The notes below the pieces were generated by a model, which saw only the letters and a program-made list of their open reading frames with translations, was not told the DNA's origin and did no database searches. Position numbers and translations under genes: made by a program. Positions 32,924 to 42,051 of a stretch of DNA of 64,000 bases are shown piece after piece; within the stretch, counting starts at the first letter, position 1, and the number at the start of each line of letters is the position of its first letter. Source of the stretch: Mesorhizobium onobrychidis (lineage in GTDB: Bacteria > Pseudomonadota > Alphaproteobacteria > Rhizobiales > Rhizobiaceae); contig NZ_CP062229.1 in the NCBI RefSeq assembly GCF_024707545.1, positions 6,181,501 to 6,245,500 on the forward strand, in the 5' to 3' direction.

Positions 32924-35902
32924 GTGATCTCCAGTCAATCCCATCGTCTCGCGTCCGGCGGCCTTATCGACCGCTCGGCGCCGCTGAATTTTCGCTTCGA
33001 CGGCAAAACCTTTGCCGGCTTCCAGGGCGACACGCTCGCCTCGGCGCTGATTGCCAATGGCGTCAAGCTGGTCGGCCGCTCGTTCAAATACCATCGGCCG
33101 CGCGGCATCCTGACATCTGGCTCGGAAGAACCCAACGCGCTGGTCGAGTTGCGCACGGGGGCGCGCCGTGAGCCCAACACCAAGGCGACCACCGTCGAAC
33201 TTTATGACGGTCTGGAAGCCGCCAGCCAGAACCGCTGGCCGTCGCTGCGCCACGATCTGATGGCGGTGAACCAGCTGTTCTCACCAATCTTCGTCGCCGG
33301 GTTCTACTACAAGACCTTCATGTGGCCGGCGAAATTCTGGGAGGCGATCTACGAGCCAGCGATCCGCCGCGCCGCCGGTCTCGGTCGCGCCGCGGGCGTT
33401 GCCGATCCCGATCATTACGACAAGGCATGGGCGCATTGCGACGTGCTGATCGCCGGCTCCGGCCCTGCCGGGCTCGCGGCAGCGCTCGCCGCCGGTCGCA
33501 GCGGCGCCCGCGTCATCCTGTGCGAGGAAGATTTTGCACTTGGCGGCCGCCTGCTTGCCGACGGCGGCACAATCGACGGCATGCCGGCGGCCGAATGGAT
33601 TTCCCGCACGCTGGCCGAACTCGCCACGCTGCCCGATGTCCGTCTCATGAACCGCACGACGCTGTTCGGCGTCTATGACGGCGGCACTTATGGCGCCATC
33701 GAACGGGTCAACGATCACCTGCCCTTCCCGCCCGAACACCAGGTGCGCCAGCGGCTGTGGCGGATCGTGGCCAAACGCTGTGTCGTCGCCGCGGGTGCCA
33801 TCGAACGGCCGATCGTCTTTGCCGGCAACGACACGCCCGGCGTGATGATGGCTTCGGCAATGCGGACCTATGTCGCGCGCTATGCGGCGACCCCTGCGAA
33901 GCGGATCGCCCTGTTCATCAACAATGAGGATGGCTGGCGCACGGTCCAAACCGCGCTTGGCGCCGGACTGCAGATCGCCGCGGTCATCGATGCGCGTCCG
34001 GACGTGTCCGCCACGCATCGCGCGCTCGCCGCCAAAGCCGGCTTTGCCGTTTTGAACGGCTCCGTCGTCGGTGTCGAAGGCGGCAAGGACGGTGTCAGGA
34101 AAATCTCGATATCGCTGACCGGCGGCGCACGCGCCGAAGTCGAAGCCGACGGGCTTGCCGTTTCCGGCGGCTGGAACCCGGCGGTCGGGCTGACCTCCTG
34201 CCATCGCGGCCGGCCGAAATGGCAGGACGATTTATCCGCCTTCGTGCCGGACAGCGCCCCTGTGGGCATGGTGGCCGCTGGTGCCGCCAACGGTGCCTTC
34301 GGCCTCGGTGCCTGCCTGCGACAGGGATTCGCCGCCGGTGCGACGGCAGCGCAGAGTGCCGGGCGCGATGGCAATCCCAGCACGCCGCCTGTCGCCGACG
34401 ATGAGGCTTTTTCGCTGACCCCGCTCTGGCATGTCGCCGGCAAAGGGAAAGCCTTTGTCGACTACCAGCACGACGTCACCGCTGCGGACATCGAACTGGC
34501 GCAGCGCGAAGGTTTTGAATCCGTCGAGCATCTGAAACGCTACACGACGCTCGGCATGGCCACCGACCAGGGCAAGACCTCGAACGTCGCCGGCCTCGCC
34601 ATCCTGGCGGCGGAATCAGGCAAATCCATCCCCGAGACCGGCACGACGATCTATCGCCCGCCCTATGTGCCGGTCGCCATCGGCGCCTTCGCCGGCCATC
34701 ATCGCGACGAGAATTTCCATGCGACAAGGCTGACGCCGTCGCATCACTGGGCGGCCGAACAGGGCGCGGTGTTCGTCGACACCGGCCTGTGGAAGCGCGC
34801 GCAATGGTATCCGCGCGCCGAGAAGGACTGGCTGGACTCGGTCACCCGCGAGGTCAAGGCGGTGCGCGGCGGTGTCGGCTTCTGCGACGTCTCGACGCTC
34901 GGCAAGATCGACGTGCACGGCCCGGATGCCGGTGCCTTCCTCGACCGCGTCTACATCAACACCTTCTCCAATCTTGCTGTGGGAAAAGCCCGCTACGGGC
35001 TGATGCTGCGCGAAGACGGCATGGTCTATGACGACGGCACCACGTCGCGGCTGGCCGAGGATCACTATTTCCTGACCACCACCACCGCCAAGGCCGGGCC
35101 GGTGATGCAGCATCTCGAATTCTGCCGGCAGGTGCTGTTTCCGGAACTCAACGTGCAACTGACATCCGTCTCCGACCAGTGGGCGCAATTCTCGATCGCC
35201 GGGCCGAGCGCGCGGGAGTTGCTGAAACAGGTCGTTGATGAATCCGAGGACCTCTCGAACGAGGGGTTTCCATTCATGGGCGCGCGGGAGGTATCCCTTC
35301 GCGGCGGCATCGGGGCGCGGCTGTTCCGCATTTCGTTCTCCGGCGAGATGGCGTTCGAGATTTCCGTTCCGGCCCGCTACGGCGACGCGCTGGTGCGCAA
35401 TCTGATGCTAGCCGGCAAACAATTCGGCGTGACGCCCTACGGCACCGAGGCGCTCGGCGTCATGCGCATCGAAAAGGGCCATGTCGCCGGGCCGGAACTG
35501 AACGGCACGACGACCGCCGCCGATCTCGGGCTTGGCAAGATGATGTCGACCAGGAAGGATTTTATTGGCCGCGTCATGGCCGGGCGCGAGGCGCTGGTCG
35601 CACCGGATCGGCAGGTCGTGGTCGGCATCAAACCGACCGACAAGACGCGCCGCCTGCGCTCCGGCGCGCATATCATTCCGAAGGCCGAGATACCGGGTCC
35701 CGACAACGACCAGGGCTATGTCACCTCGGTCTGTTTCTCGCCGACGCTTGACCAGTGGATTGGGCTCGCGCTTGTCGAGCGCGGCCGCGAGCGCATCGGC
35801 GAGATCGTCCATGCGCATGACCCGCTGCGCGGCGAAGACTATGACGTCGAGCTGTGCAATCCCGTCTTCTACGATCCGGATGGAGGGCGCCAGCGTGGCT
35901 GA
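32924..35902 (+). CDS. mgdC: N-methylglutamate dehydrogenase subunit C (sarcosine oxidase alpha-like)
   Basis: A 992-residue multidomain subunit. It starts with a ferredoxin-like entry domain (residues about 15-100, FQGDTLASALIANGVKLVG), then a nucleotide-binding domain (IAGSGPAGLAAALAAG near residue 177 and a second site near 320), then a GcvT-like tetrahydrofolate domain over about residues 600-985. The last part hands the C1 unit to THF. The start is GTG 32924; no ATG fits the conserved beginning. It overlaps mgdD by 8 bp. Confidence 0.88.
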   Translation: MISSQSHRLASGGLIDRSAPLNFRFDGKTFAGFQGDTLASALIANGVKLVGRSFKYHRPRGILTSGSEEPNALVELRTGARREPNTKATTVELYDGLEAASQNRWPSLRHDLMAVNQLFSPIFVAGFYYKTFMWPAKFWEAIYEPAIRRAAGLGRAAGVADPDHYDKAWAHCDVLIAGSGPAGLAAALAAGRSGARVILCEEDFALGGRLLADGGTIDGMPAAEWISRTLAELATLPDVRLMNRTTLFGVYDGGTYGAIERVNDHLPFPPEHQVRQRLWRIVAKRCVVAAGAIERPIVFAGNDTPGVMMASAMRTYVARYAATPAKRIALFINNEDGWRTVQTALGAGLQIAAVIDARPDVSATHRALAAKAGFAVLNGSVVGVEGGKDGVRKISISLTGGARAEVEADGLAVSGGWNPAVGLTSCHRGRPKWQDDLSAFVPDSAPVGMVAAGAANGAFGLGACLRQGFAAGATAAQSAGRDGNPSTPPVADDEAFSLTPLWHVAGKGKAFVDYQHDVTAADIELAQREGFESVEHLKRYTTLGMATDQGKTSNVAGLAILAAESGKSIPETGTTIYRPPYVPVAIGAFAGHHRDENFHATRLTPSHHWAAEQGAVFVDTGLWKRAQWYPRAEKDWLDSVTREVKAVRGGVGFCDVSTLGKIDVHGPDAGAFLDRVYINTFSNLAVGKARYGLMLREDGMVYDDGTTSRLAEDHYFLTTTTAKAGPVMQHLEFCRQVLFPELNVQLTSVSDQWAQFSIAGPSARELLKQVVDESEDLSNEGFPFMGAREVSLRGGIGARLFRISFSGEMAFEISVPARYGDALVRNLMLAGKQFGVTPYGTEALGVMRIEKGHVAGPELNGTTTAADLGLGKMMSTRKDFIGRVMAGREALVAPDRQVVVGIKPTDKTRRLRSGAHIIPKAEIPGPDNDQGYVTSVCFSPTLDQWIGLALVERGRERIGEIVHAHDPLRGEDYDVELCNPVFYDPDGGRQRG

Positions 35903-36524
35903 GTTTTCTTGGGCTTCCCGCAGTCCGCTGGAGGATGTCCTTGTCGTGGGCGCCTATGGCGCGCGCGACGTCGAACCGGGCATTTCGCTCACCGAGGTTC
36001 GCAATTTCGACCTGATCCAGATGATGGCGCGACGCGGCAAATGGGCGGAAATGGCAAGCACCGCCAAGGACCGTTTCGGCGTTGCCGCCCCGGATGTGCC
36101 GAAGGCCGTCAGCGCTTCGGACGTGACGCTCATCTGGTCGGGACCGGATCAGTTCCTCGTCCTGTCCAAGGGCGGCAAGCACGCGATGGACATTTTGAGC
36201 CAGGCGTTTTCGCAATCCGCCTCGCTGTCCGATCAGTCGCATGCGCGCGCCCTGATCAGCGTCTCGGGAACGAAGGCGCGCGCCATGCTGGCCAAGCTGT
36301 CGTCGCTCGACCTGCACCCGGCGTCGTTCCCGATCGGCGCCGCTGCCGCGACATCGATCGACCACACCAGCGTCAATCTCTGGCGTGGCAATGACCGGCC
36401 GGATGGGCAGGCGGTGTTCAACCTTTTGGTGTTTGCCACGTTCGCGGAAAGCCTGTGGCACACGATGCTCGACGCGGCGGCCGAGTATGGCGTCGACATC
36501 AGGCTCTCGGAGGAATTGGGGTAG
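35895..36524 (+). CDS. mgdD: N-methylglutamate dehydrogenase subunit D (sarcosine oxidase gamma-like)
   Basis: A 209-residue SoxG-like subunit (LTEVRNFDLIQMMARRGK, then LIWSGPDQFLVLS and ARALISVSG), a short relative of the GcvT fold. The GTG at 35895 is preceded by GGAGG and overlaps the mgdC stop; an ATG at 35880 is the alternative. It completes the mgdABCD complex. A RIME-like repeat follows. Confidence 0.83.
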   Translation: MAEFSWASRSPLEDVLVVGAYGARDVEPGISLTEVRNFDLIQMMARRGKWAEMASTAKDRFGVAAPDVPKAVSASDVTLIWSGPDQFLVLSKGGKHAMDILSQAFSQSASLSDQSHARALISVSGTKARAMLAKLSSLDLHPASFPIGAAAATSIDHTSVNLWRGNDRPDGQAVFNLLVFATFAESLWHTMLDAAAEYGVDIRLSEELG

Positions 36525-36534
36525 TCTTCGCGCC

Positions 36535-36730
36535 CTCTCCTTCTCCCCTTGTGGTAGAAGGTGGATTGGCGCGCAGCGCCAAGACGGTTGAGGGGTGCTG
36601 GAAGAAACTCGGCGTCAAAGAGTCAAATGATTCTAGGCGCTTACGTCTGGCCGTTGCGATCCGTCCAGCACCCCTCATCCGACCGAGCTGCGCTCGGCCA
36701 CCTTCTCCCACAAGGGGAGAAGGGAGAACC
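36535..36730. repeat. RIME-like inverted repeat, family B, copy 3
   Basis: The mgdD-tdm gap of about 310 bp is filled by two inverted arms (36535-36600 and 36664-36727), with CTTCTCCCCTTGTGG against CCACAAGGGGAGAAG and GGTGCTGG against CCAGCACC. No gene is present. Similar elements occur at 20911 and 32769. Confidence 0.78.
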
Positions 36731-36833
36731 GCGCCTAGTCGCTCCGGCTTGCCAAAACTGCAAGCACTGCTATTCTTCCCGCTAATATAATTTCACGTAC
36801 AGGCAAACTTGTTTCTCAAGACATAGGGTCGAG

Positions 36834-39203
36834 ATGAGCCAGTCGCCCTACCCCGCCGTCGTCGCCGGACCGCCCCGGCCGAGCCTGATCCTGCGGCCCG
36901 GCCAGATCGCGCTGCCGGCTGGCATGGAGCGCTATTGCGTCCAAGGCAATGGCGCGGCCCTCATCGACGTCGAGGCCGGCGACACGATCAGCGTGCGCAA
37001 TGTCGAAGGCGGGCAGGCGTGCGAGCTTTTGGCATGGGACAGGAGCGGCGCCACCGACGCCGGCATTTTCGGCGAAAAATCGAACAGCAACGCCGCCGGC
37101 ATCAAGACGCTGCTGGCCGATGGCGATGACAGCCTCGCTTCCTTGCGCCGAGGGCTCGAGCGACGCCAGGTGCAACTTGATCAAGCAAGGGCGGTTCGCG
37201 TCTTCGGCGGCGCCACCCCTGCCGGCACTGAACAGAGTTTTACCGTCGCCCGCGACGGCTCGATGCTCATTGCCGCCCCGGGCGGGCCGATGCTCGTCGA
37301 CGGCCATGACACGGCGACGCCGCTCAACGTCATTGTCCGGCGCGCCACCATTCGCCCAGCGGCGAAGTCGCAATTGGGCGACCCGCTGGCCGAACCAGTG
37401 CTCGATTTGCGCGTCCATTCGGCGACCGCCGAATCCTACTTCGTCAAAGCCGGCGACTATCTGCAGATCATCGATGTCGACGGGCGCCAATGTACCGATT
37501 TCCAGTGTTTTTCGGCGCGCAAGCTGGACAAGGGGCGCGACCATCCGCTCGACGTGACGACGACCCGCACGCTGATGGGCTCCAGCTACCCAATGCCCGG
37601 CCTGCACTCGAAATATTACGACCAGGACATGGAGCCGCTGGTCGAGGTGGTGCAGGACACATGCGGGCGGCACGATGCATTCGCGCTCGCCTGCGCCGCC
37701 AAATATTACGATGATATCGGCTATCCCGGTCACCCCAACTGCTCGGAGAATTTCAACCGGGCGCTCGCCGATAAGGGCGTTAGCCCGCGCGCGGGCTGGA
37801 TGGCGATCAACTTCTTCTTCAACACGGCGATCGACGCGCATGGCGTCATGGTTTCCGACGAGCCGTGGTCGCGGCCGGGCGACTATGTGCTGCTGCGCGC
37901 GCTTACCGACATCGTCTGCGTCTCGTCCGCCTGCCCCGACGACACGACGCCGGCCAATGGCTGGAACCTGACCGACATCCATGTGCGGACCTATTCCGGT
38001 CAGCACAAATTCTCGCGAGCGATCGCCAGACGCATGACGCCCGATTCGGAACCGAAAATGACCCGCGAGACCGCTTTTCATTCGAGCTTTGCCAAGCACA
38101 CCCGCAACTTCGTCGAGTACAGGGGCTATTGGCTGGCCAATTCATTCGCCAAAGAGGGCCCGATCGATGAATACTGGGCCTGCCGGCAGGATGCCGTGAT
38201 GATGGACCTGTCGCCGCTGCGCAAATTCGAGGTCACCGGCCCGGATTCGGAAGCGCTGCTGCAATACACGCTGACCCGCGACGTGAAAAAACTCGGCGTC
38301 GGCCAGGTGGTCTATTCCGCCATGTGCTACGAGCATGGCGGCATGATCGACGACGGCACGCTGCTCAGGCTCGGCAAGGATAATTTCCGCTGGGTCGGCG
38401 GCGACGATCTTTCCGGCGAATGGCTGCGCGAGACGGCAATGAGCCTCGGCCTCAACGTGCTGGTGCGCTCGTCTACCGACCAGATGCACAATGTCGCCGT
38501 GCAAGGACCGAAAAGCCGCGACATCCTGAAGGAAATCGTCTGGACCTCGCCGCTGCAGCCGTCGATAGAGGAACTCGAATGGTTCCGATTCGCCGTCGCC
38601 CGCATCGGCGGCGGCAACGGCATTCCGGTCGTCGTTTCGCGCACCGGCTATACCGGCGAGCTCGGCTACGAGATCTGGTGCCATCCGCGCGACGCCGAAA
38701 AGGTGTTCGACGCCATCTGGGAGGCCGGCCAGCCGCACAGCCTGAAGCCGATGGGGCTGCAGGCGCTCGACATGGTGCGCATCGAGGCCGGGCTGATCTT
38801 TGCCGGCTATGAATTTTCCGACCAGACCGATCCGTTCGAAGCCGGCATCGGCTTCACCGTGCCGCTGAAGAGCAAGACCGACGATTTCATCGGCCGCGAG
38901 GCGCTGATCCGGCGCAAGGAAAATCCGCAGAAGAAACTGGTCGGCCTCGACATCGACGCCAATGTCGCGGTCGGCCATGGCGATTGCGTCCATGTCGGCC
39001 GCGCTCAGATCGGCGAGGTCACATCGAGCATGCGCTCGCCGGTGCTGAACAAGAACATCGCGCTGGCCAGGCTTGACGTCACCCATGCCGCCATCGGCAC
39101 CGAGGTCGAGATCGGCAAGCTCGACGGCCACAGCAAGCGGCTGCCGGCACGCGTCGTCGCCTTCGCCCACTACGACCCGCAAAAAACCAGACCGCGCTCC
39201 TGA
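36834..39203 (+). CDS. tdm: Trimethylamine N-oxide demethylase
   Basis: A 789-residue two-part enzyme: an N-terminal DUF1989 (urea-carboxylase-associated-like) domain, about residues 20-400, and a C-terminal GcvT-like domain, about 420-785. The first half holds the cysteine-rich set CTDFQCF, DTCGRHDAF, HPNCSENFNRAL and VCVSSACPDD expected to bind zinc; the second has SRTGYTGELGYEIWC. It cleaves TMAO to dimethylamine and formaldehyde, with the GcvT part passing the C1 unit to THF. It is the link between Tmm and the dimethylamine monooxygenase. Followed by the permease on the same strand. Confidence 0.9.
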   Translation: MSQSPYPAVVAGPPRPSLILRPGQIALPAGMERYCVQGNGAALIDVEAGDTISVRNVEGGQACELLAWDRSGATDAGIFGEKSNSNAAGIKTLLADGDDSLASLRRGLERRQVQLDQARAVRVFGGATPAGTEQSFTVARDGSMLIAAPGGPMLVDGHDTATPLNVIVRRATIRPAAKSQLGDPLAEPVLDLRVHSATAESYFVKAGDYLQIIDVDGRQCTDFQCFSARKLDKGRDHPLDVTTTRTLMGSSYPMPGLHSKYYDQDMEPLVEVVQDTCGRHDAFALACAAKYYDDIGYPGHPNCSENFNRALADKGVSPRAGWMAINFFFNTAIDAHGVMVSDEPWSRPGDYVLLRALTDIVCVSSACPDDTTPANGWNLTDIHVRTYSGQHKFSRAIARRMTPDSEPKMTRETAFHSSFAKHTRNFVEYRGYWLANSFAKEGPIDEYWACRQDAVMMDLSPLRKFEVTGPDSEALLQYTLTRDVKKLGVGQVVYSAMCYEHGGMIDDGTLLRLGKDNFRWVGGDDLSGEWLRETAMSLGLNVLVRSSTDQMHNVAVQGPKSRDILKEIVWTSPLQPSIEELEWFRFAVARIGGGNGIPVVVSRTGYTGELGYEIWCHPRDAEKVFDAIWEAGQPHSLKPMGLQALDMVRIEAGLIFAGYEFSDQTDPFEAGIGFTVPLKSKTDDFIGREALIRRKENPQKKLVGLDIDANVAVGHGDCVHVGRAQIGEVTSSMRSPVLNKNIALARLDVTHAAIGTEVEIGKLDGHSKRLPARVVAFAHYDPQKTRPRS

Positions 39204-39292
39204 CGATTTCCGGCCTGAAATCAGCTGGCGGCGCGTGCCGCCGGCGCGTGTTCCACATCTGCGATGTGCACAGCTTCACAAAAACGCTTGAC

Positions 39293-39319
39293 GTGAAGGC
39301 GTGACGCGTCAATCTTCAC
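39293..39319. promoter_or_regulatory. Nested palindrome upstream of the APC permease
   Basis: TGACGCGTCA (39302-39311) lies inside arms GTGAAG (39293-39298) and CTTCAC (39314-39319), next to CTTGACG. It is a candidate operator in the 238-bp gap between tdm and the permease. Confidence 0.4.
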
Positions 39320-39441
39320 TCGTAAGAAAAAAATACTACTGAGCGGAAACGCCTGAGGTCGTTCAACGCGTGCGTCGGTGACGCCTCGCGAGGTGTCGGC
39401 TGTCGCCGATGGGGAACATCAAAAATGGGGAATGCACAGAT

Positions 39442-41150
39442 ATGAGCACGATAGTCTCTGCCCTGGTGTCGCCTGCCGAAGGGCAGCTGCACCGGAATAT
39501 CGATTGGCGCGGCGCCTTTTGGGTGGCAAGCGGCGTTCCCGCCCTTGTCCTGTTTTCGATCGGCGGCATTGCCGGCACGACCGGCAAACTGGCATTCCTG
39601 ATCTGGACCGTGTCCATGATCATGGGCTTCCTGCAATCCTTCACCTATGCGGAAATCGCCGGCCTGTTCCCGAACAAGTCCGGCGGCGCCTCGATCTATG
39701 GCGCCACCGCCTGGCTGCGCTATTCCAAGTTCATCGCGCCGCTTTCGGTGTGGTGCAACTGGTTCGCCTGGTCGCCGGTGCTGTCGCTCGGCTGCTCGAT
39801 CGCCGCGGCCTACATCCTCAACGCGCTGGCGCCGGTGCCGCTGTTTACCGACACCTCGCCGGAAGTCGCCGCCTATCTCGCGGCAAATACCGGGGCGAGT
39901 GCCGCCGATGCCATCGCGGCGGTGAGCGCGGCCGCAACACCGGCGATCCGCAACTGGACGCTCTACGGTCACACGCTGGGTCCGGTCTCCTTCACCTTCA
40001 ACGCCACCTTCTTCATCGGTGCGGTGCTGATGCTGATCATCTTCTCCATCCAGCATCGCGGCATCCTGGGCACCGCCAACGTGCAGAAATATATCGGCCT
40101 GTTCGTCATCATTCCGATGCTAATCGTCGGCGTCGTGCCGATCATCACCGGCCAGATCGACTGGGCGAATTTCTCGCCGCTGGTGCCGCTCGCGGCCGCC
40201 TATGCGCCCGAGCCCGGGGCGTGGAACATCGCCGGCTGGACGCTTGTTCTCGGCGGCATGTTCATCGCCGCCTGGTCGACCTACGGTTTCGAGACCGCCG
40301 TCTGTTACACCTCCGAGTTCAAGAATCCCGGCACCGACACCTTCAAGGCGATCTTCTATTCCGGCCTGCTGTGCATGCTGCTGTTCATCCTGGTGCCGTT
40401 CACCTTCCAGGGCGTGCTCGGCTTGAACGGCATGCTGGCGACCCCGATCGTCGACGGCTCCGGCGTTGCCGACGCCTTGGCCGGCATGGTCGGCGGCGGA
40501 CAGCTGATCCATAGCCTGCTGGTGATGCTGATGATCCTGGCCCTGGTGCTCTGCATCATGACGGCGATGGCGGGCTCCTCGCGTACCCTCTACCAGGGCT
40601 CGGTCGATGGCTGGCTGCCGCGCTATCTCAGCCACGTCAACGAGCATGGCGCCCCGACCCGCGCGATGTGGACCGACCTGATCTTCAATCTGTTCGTGCT
40701 GGCCATCGCTTCGGCCGATGCGACCAGCTTCTTCTTCATCCTCGCCGTTTCGAATTGCGGATACATCATCTTCAACTTCCTCAACCTGAATGCCGGCTGG
40801 ATCCACGCATCGACAACGGCCACATCGCGCGGCCGTGGAAGGCACCGAGCTGGCTGCTCGGCCTCGGCGCCATCCTTGCCTATGTCAACATGATCTTCAT
40901 GGGCGCCGGCGCCAAGGTCTGGAACCCGATGGCGCTGTGGGCAGGACTCATCACGGCTGCCCTCATCATCCCGGTGTTCTGCTTCCGGCATTACGTCCAG
41001 GACAAGGGCAAATTCCCCGACCACATGCTGGCTGATCTCGGCATGACATCGTCCGATCTCGCCGTCAGAAAGGCGGGCATCCTGCCCTACCTGACACTGA
41101 TCGCCGGCGTCGTGGTGATGCTGCTAGCCAACTGGCTGTTCGTCATCTGA
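39442..41150 (+). pseudogene. APC-family amino acid/amine permease interrupted by a one-base deletion
   Basis: About 570 codons of an APC permease: many hydrophobic helices, FSIGGIAGTTGKLAFL at the start, and LYQGSVDGWLPRYLS in the cytoplasmic loop. The first frame reads LNLNAGWIH up to 40808, then goes out of frame and stops at 40893. The natural continuation, RIDNGHIARPWKAPSW and on to LLANWLFVI, is in another frame ending at 41150. One C missing near 40807-40809 explains the break. Start ATG 39442 has GGGGAA upstream. It may be a true pseudogene or a sequencing or assembly error; it directly follows tdm. Confidence 0.8.
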
Positions 41151-41163
41151 CATCGGCCTGAAA

Positions 41164-41193
41164 GGATCGAGTGCGGACCGCCGCGCTCGATCC
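41164..41193 (+). terminator. Hairpin after the permease
   Basis: GGATCGAGTGCGG pairs with CCGCGCTCGATCC (13 bp with one G-T). No T-run follows, so terminator status is uncertain. Confidence 0.45.
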
Positions 41194-41341
41194 GATTTGC
41201 TTCCAGAGGCTCGTCGCAAGCTCGCTCACTGGAAGCTCGCGATCGCGAGGTCGGGTAGTGTCTCAGTTTGAAATTTGACGCCGCGCTTGTCGCGATCCGG
41301 GCCGAACTCCTATATGCTTAGCGGAAAGCATTGGAGCGGCA

Positions 41342-41548
41342 ATGAAGCTTGAGAGCACCATCACTTGCCCGGACTGTGGGCACCAGTCTGTGGAAACGAT
41401 GCCGACCGACGCCTGCGTTCACTTCTACGAATGCAAAAACTGCAGGTTACTCCTGAAGCCCTTAGCGGGCGATTGCTGCGTTTTCTGCTCATATGCCGAT
41501 CTGCCATGCCCGCCGCTTCAGGAGAGTAGCCATGCCAACCGGATCTAA
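41342..41548 (+). CDS. Small zinc-ribbon protein (GDCCVFCSY type)
   Basis: A 68-residue protein with CPDCGHQ, CKNC and GDCCVFCSYADLPCPP, enough cysteines for one or two zinc sites. Near-identical small proteins with GDCCVFCSYG occur on mobile DNA and near metal-resistance genes. Function unknown. It is the first gene inside the inverted-repeat cassette and overlaps the next start by 17 bp. Confidence 0.7.
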   Translation: MKLESTITCPDCGHQSVETMPTDACVHFYECKNCRLLLKPLAGDCCVFCSYADLPCPPLQESSHANRI

Positions 41549-41630
41549 AGGCCAGAAGCGCCCCGCCGACGTGATCGGCAACGCCGTCCGCGTCATGCGC
41601 ATTGCGACCGGTACAGGAAGCGGAATAGCG
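41532..41630 (+). pseudogene. Truncated small protein (GQKRPADVIGNAV type)
   Basis: The frame from ATG 41532 (ribosome binding site GGAGAG) reads GQKRPADVIGNAVRVMRIATG, the recognisable start of a small basic protein family whose normal C-terminus is a lysine/alanine-rich tail. Here the sequence loses that continuation after about residue 28 and runs into the next gene, so only the N-terminal end survives. Confidence 0.55.
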
Positions 41631-41631
41631 A

Positions 41632-41946
41632 ATGATTGTCAGGATAGCAGAACTGGAGATCGATCCCGACCAGATCGAGGCTTACGGCGCACTCCTATCA
41701 GAAGAGATTGAAGCCTCGGTGCGGCTAGAACCTGGGGTCATCTTCCTGTACGCGCTGTCGGTCAAGGGAAGCTGCGATAAGGTGCTGGTGATTGAAGGCT
41801 ACGCTGATCAAGCAGCCTATGAGGCGCACCTCACCACGCCACATTTTCTCAATTACAAGACTCAAACTGCCGACATGGTGAGATCGCTTCGGCTAATCGA
41901 GACGGACCCGATCTCGCTCAAAGCGAAAAATCAGATTTCAAACTGA
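41632..41946 (+). CDS. Antibiotic-biosynthesis-monooxygenase (ABM) domain protein
   Basis: A 104-residue ferredoxin-like-fold protein of the quinol monooxygenase/ABM type: MIVRIAELEIDPDQIEAY, EPGVIFLYALSV, EGYADQAAYEAHLTTPHF. Such small proteins handle quinones or reactive carbonyls, or have no known activity. It is the last gene of the cassette; its stop is next to the right inverted repeat. Confidence 0.75.
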   Translation: MIVRIAELEIDPDQIEAYGALLSEEIEASVRLEPGVIFLYALSVKGSCDKVLVIEGYADQAAYEAHLTTPHFLNYKTQTADMVRSLRLIETDPISLKAKNQISN

Positions 41947-41964
41947 GACACTACCCGAGCAACG

Positions 41965-41988
41965 ACCCGCCGCCGAGGCGGGTTTTTT
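41965..41988 (+). terminator. Rho-independent terminator just outside the cassette
   Basis: ACCCGCC (41965-41971), a 5-nt loop, GGCGGGT and a T6 run (41983-41988). It lies 7 bp beyond the right inverted repeat, so it could have been the permease terminator before the cassette was inserted. Confidence 0.8.
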
Positions 41989-42051
41989 GTTTCAGGCTTT
42001 GCCAGCATCTTGGCGGTCAGCGCCGCGGTGGAGGATTGGCAGGCGGATCGC

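Larger units (their letters stand above)
41251..41958. mobile_element. Cassette bounded by 24-bp perfect inverted repeats, no transposase
   Basis: Positions 41251-41274 are the exact reverse complement of 41935-41958 (TCGGGTAGTGTCTCAGTTTG and four more bases). The 708-bp interior contains a zinc-ribbon gene, a truncated gene and an antibiotic-biosynthesis-monooxygenase-like gene. This architecture fits a non-autonomous transposable cassette moved by a transposase elsewhere. No target duplication is evident. Confidence 0.65.

Noticed and set aside
20911..36730. Clusters of palindromic repeats as CRISPR
   Set aside because: Copies are few, dispersed, and not separated by uniform spacers; they are RIME-like intergenic elements.
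39442..41150. Two separate permease genes
   Set aside because: The second frame has no start site and continues the first protein exactly after one missing base.
41493..41711. 72-residue frame inside the cassette as an intact gene
   Set aside because: Only its middle part matches a known family start; the rest is out-of-frame sequence of the neighbouring genes.
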